Source: Dasyornis broadbenti (Eukaryota > Chordata > Aves > Passeriformes > Dasyornithidae). Taken from it: a stretch of 64,000 nucleotides of DNA. The translations under genes were made by a program, and so were the position numbers. The notes beneath the pieces are model-generated. The model was not told where the DNA came from and did not search any database. It worked only from the letters and a program-made list of their open reading frames with translations. This document shows positions 63,901 to 64,000 of the stretch, in pieces; position 1 is the first letter of the stretch, and the number at the start of each line of letters is the position of its first letter. The stretch lies in assembly GCA_013397935.1 (NCBI GenBank), contig VZRN01004397.1:965009-1029008 (forward strand), given 5' to 3'.

Positions 63901-64000
63901 GCTAGAGAAAGAGGAATTGATATTCACTTGGCAGTCAAAAGATAATCTTGAAAGTGATATTTAAAATCTTTATTTCTGCAAGCACTGGTGTGCACAAATT
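57931..64000. other. Downstream intergenic region
   Basis: About 6 kb of AT-rich sequence. It contains a CR1 tail in reverse orientation (58971-59060), further AATAAA/ATTAAA-like hexamers near 59804 and 59965, and several short open frames. No gene was recognised. If YTHDF3 uses more distal cleavage sites, part of this is also 3' UTR. Confidence 0.7.
58971..59060 (-). mobile_element. CR1 LINE, terminal 3' fragment, reverse orientation
   Basis: The plus strand reads 'tcacagaatcacagaatggg' then 'tctggttggaaggtaccaca' and 'gatccagccttcctgctcaa', the reverse complement of a CR1 3' end. Only about 90 bp remain. It supplies the last part of a 170-codon chance open frame. Confidence 0.85.

Noticed and set aside
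1..64000. Search for CRISPR arrays, endogenous retroviruses, LTRs, rRNA or a new gene cluster
   Set aside because: No regularly spaced repeats, LTR pairs, primer-binding sites, gag/pol-like frames or rRNA sequence were seen. The window is an ordinary two-gene vertebrate locus.

Overview
This is nuclear DNA from a sauropsid vertebrate, most likely a bird. Two single-copy vertebrate genes with short introns are readable exon by exon. The repeats are CR1 LINEs, mostly 5'-truncated, ending in the typical 'attctatgattctgtg'-like tail. There are no SINE or L1 families of mammalian type, no bacterial operons and no CRISPR arrays. The species cannot be named from the sequence alone.

Layout. Positions 288-12796 (minus strand) hold exons 1-4 of TTPA, the alpha-tocopherol transfer protein. 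All four exons have canonical GT-AG borders. Exon 5 lies beyond the left edge. A GC-rich, CpG-rich block (about 12480-13210) covers TTPA exon 1 and its upstream flank. Positions 13.2-32.9 kb are a gene-poor spacer with simple repeats and one CR1 that ends at the edge of the next CpG island. That spacer also holds an unrecognised minus-strand open frame (14389-15066) of 226 codons broken by a single TAA. A second CpG island (about 32940-34130) contains a 375-base assembly gap (33288-33662). Directly after the gap lies the first coding exon of YTHDF3, a cytoplasmic m6A reader. YTHDF3 runs on the plus strand in five coding exons (33663-55282), and its 3' UTR probably extends to about 56.2 or 57.9 kb. 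The remainder to 64000 shows no recognisable gene.

The two genes are arranged head to head, with about 20.9 kb between start codons. This matches the TTPA-YTHDF3 neighbourhood known on human 8q12. They are not functionally coupled: TTPA moves vitamin E in liver cells and YTHDF3 regulates methylated mRNA everywhere. I see no novel biological system here. The points most worth checking are the broken open frame at 14.4-15.1 kb, a missing base at the YTHDF3 exon 1 splice donor beside the gap, and the alternative exon phases of YTHDF3.
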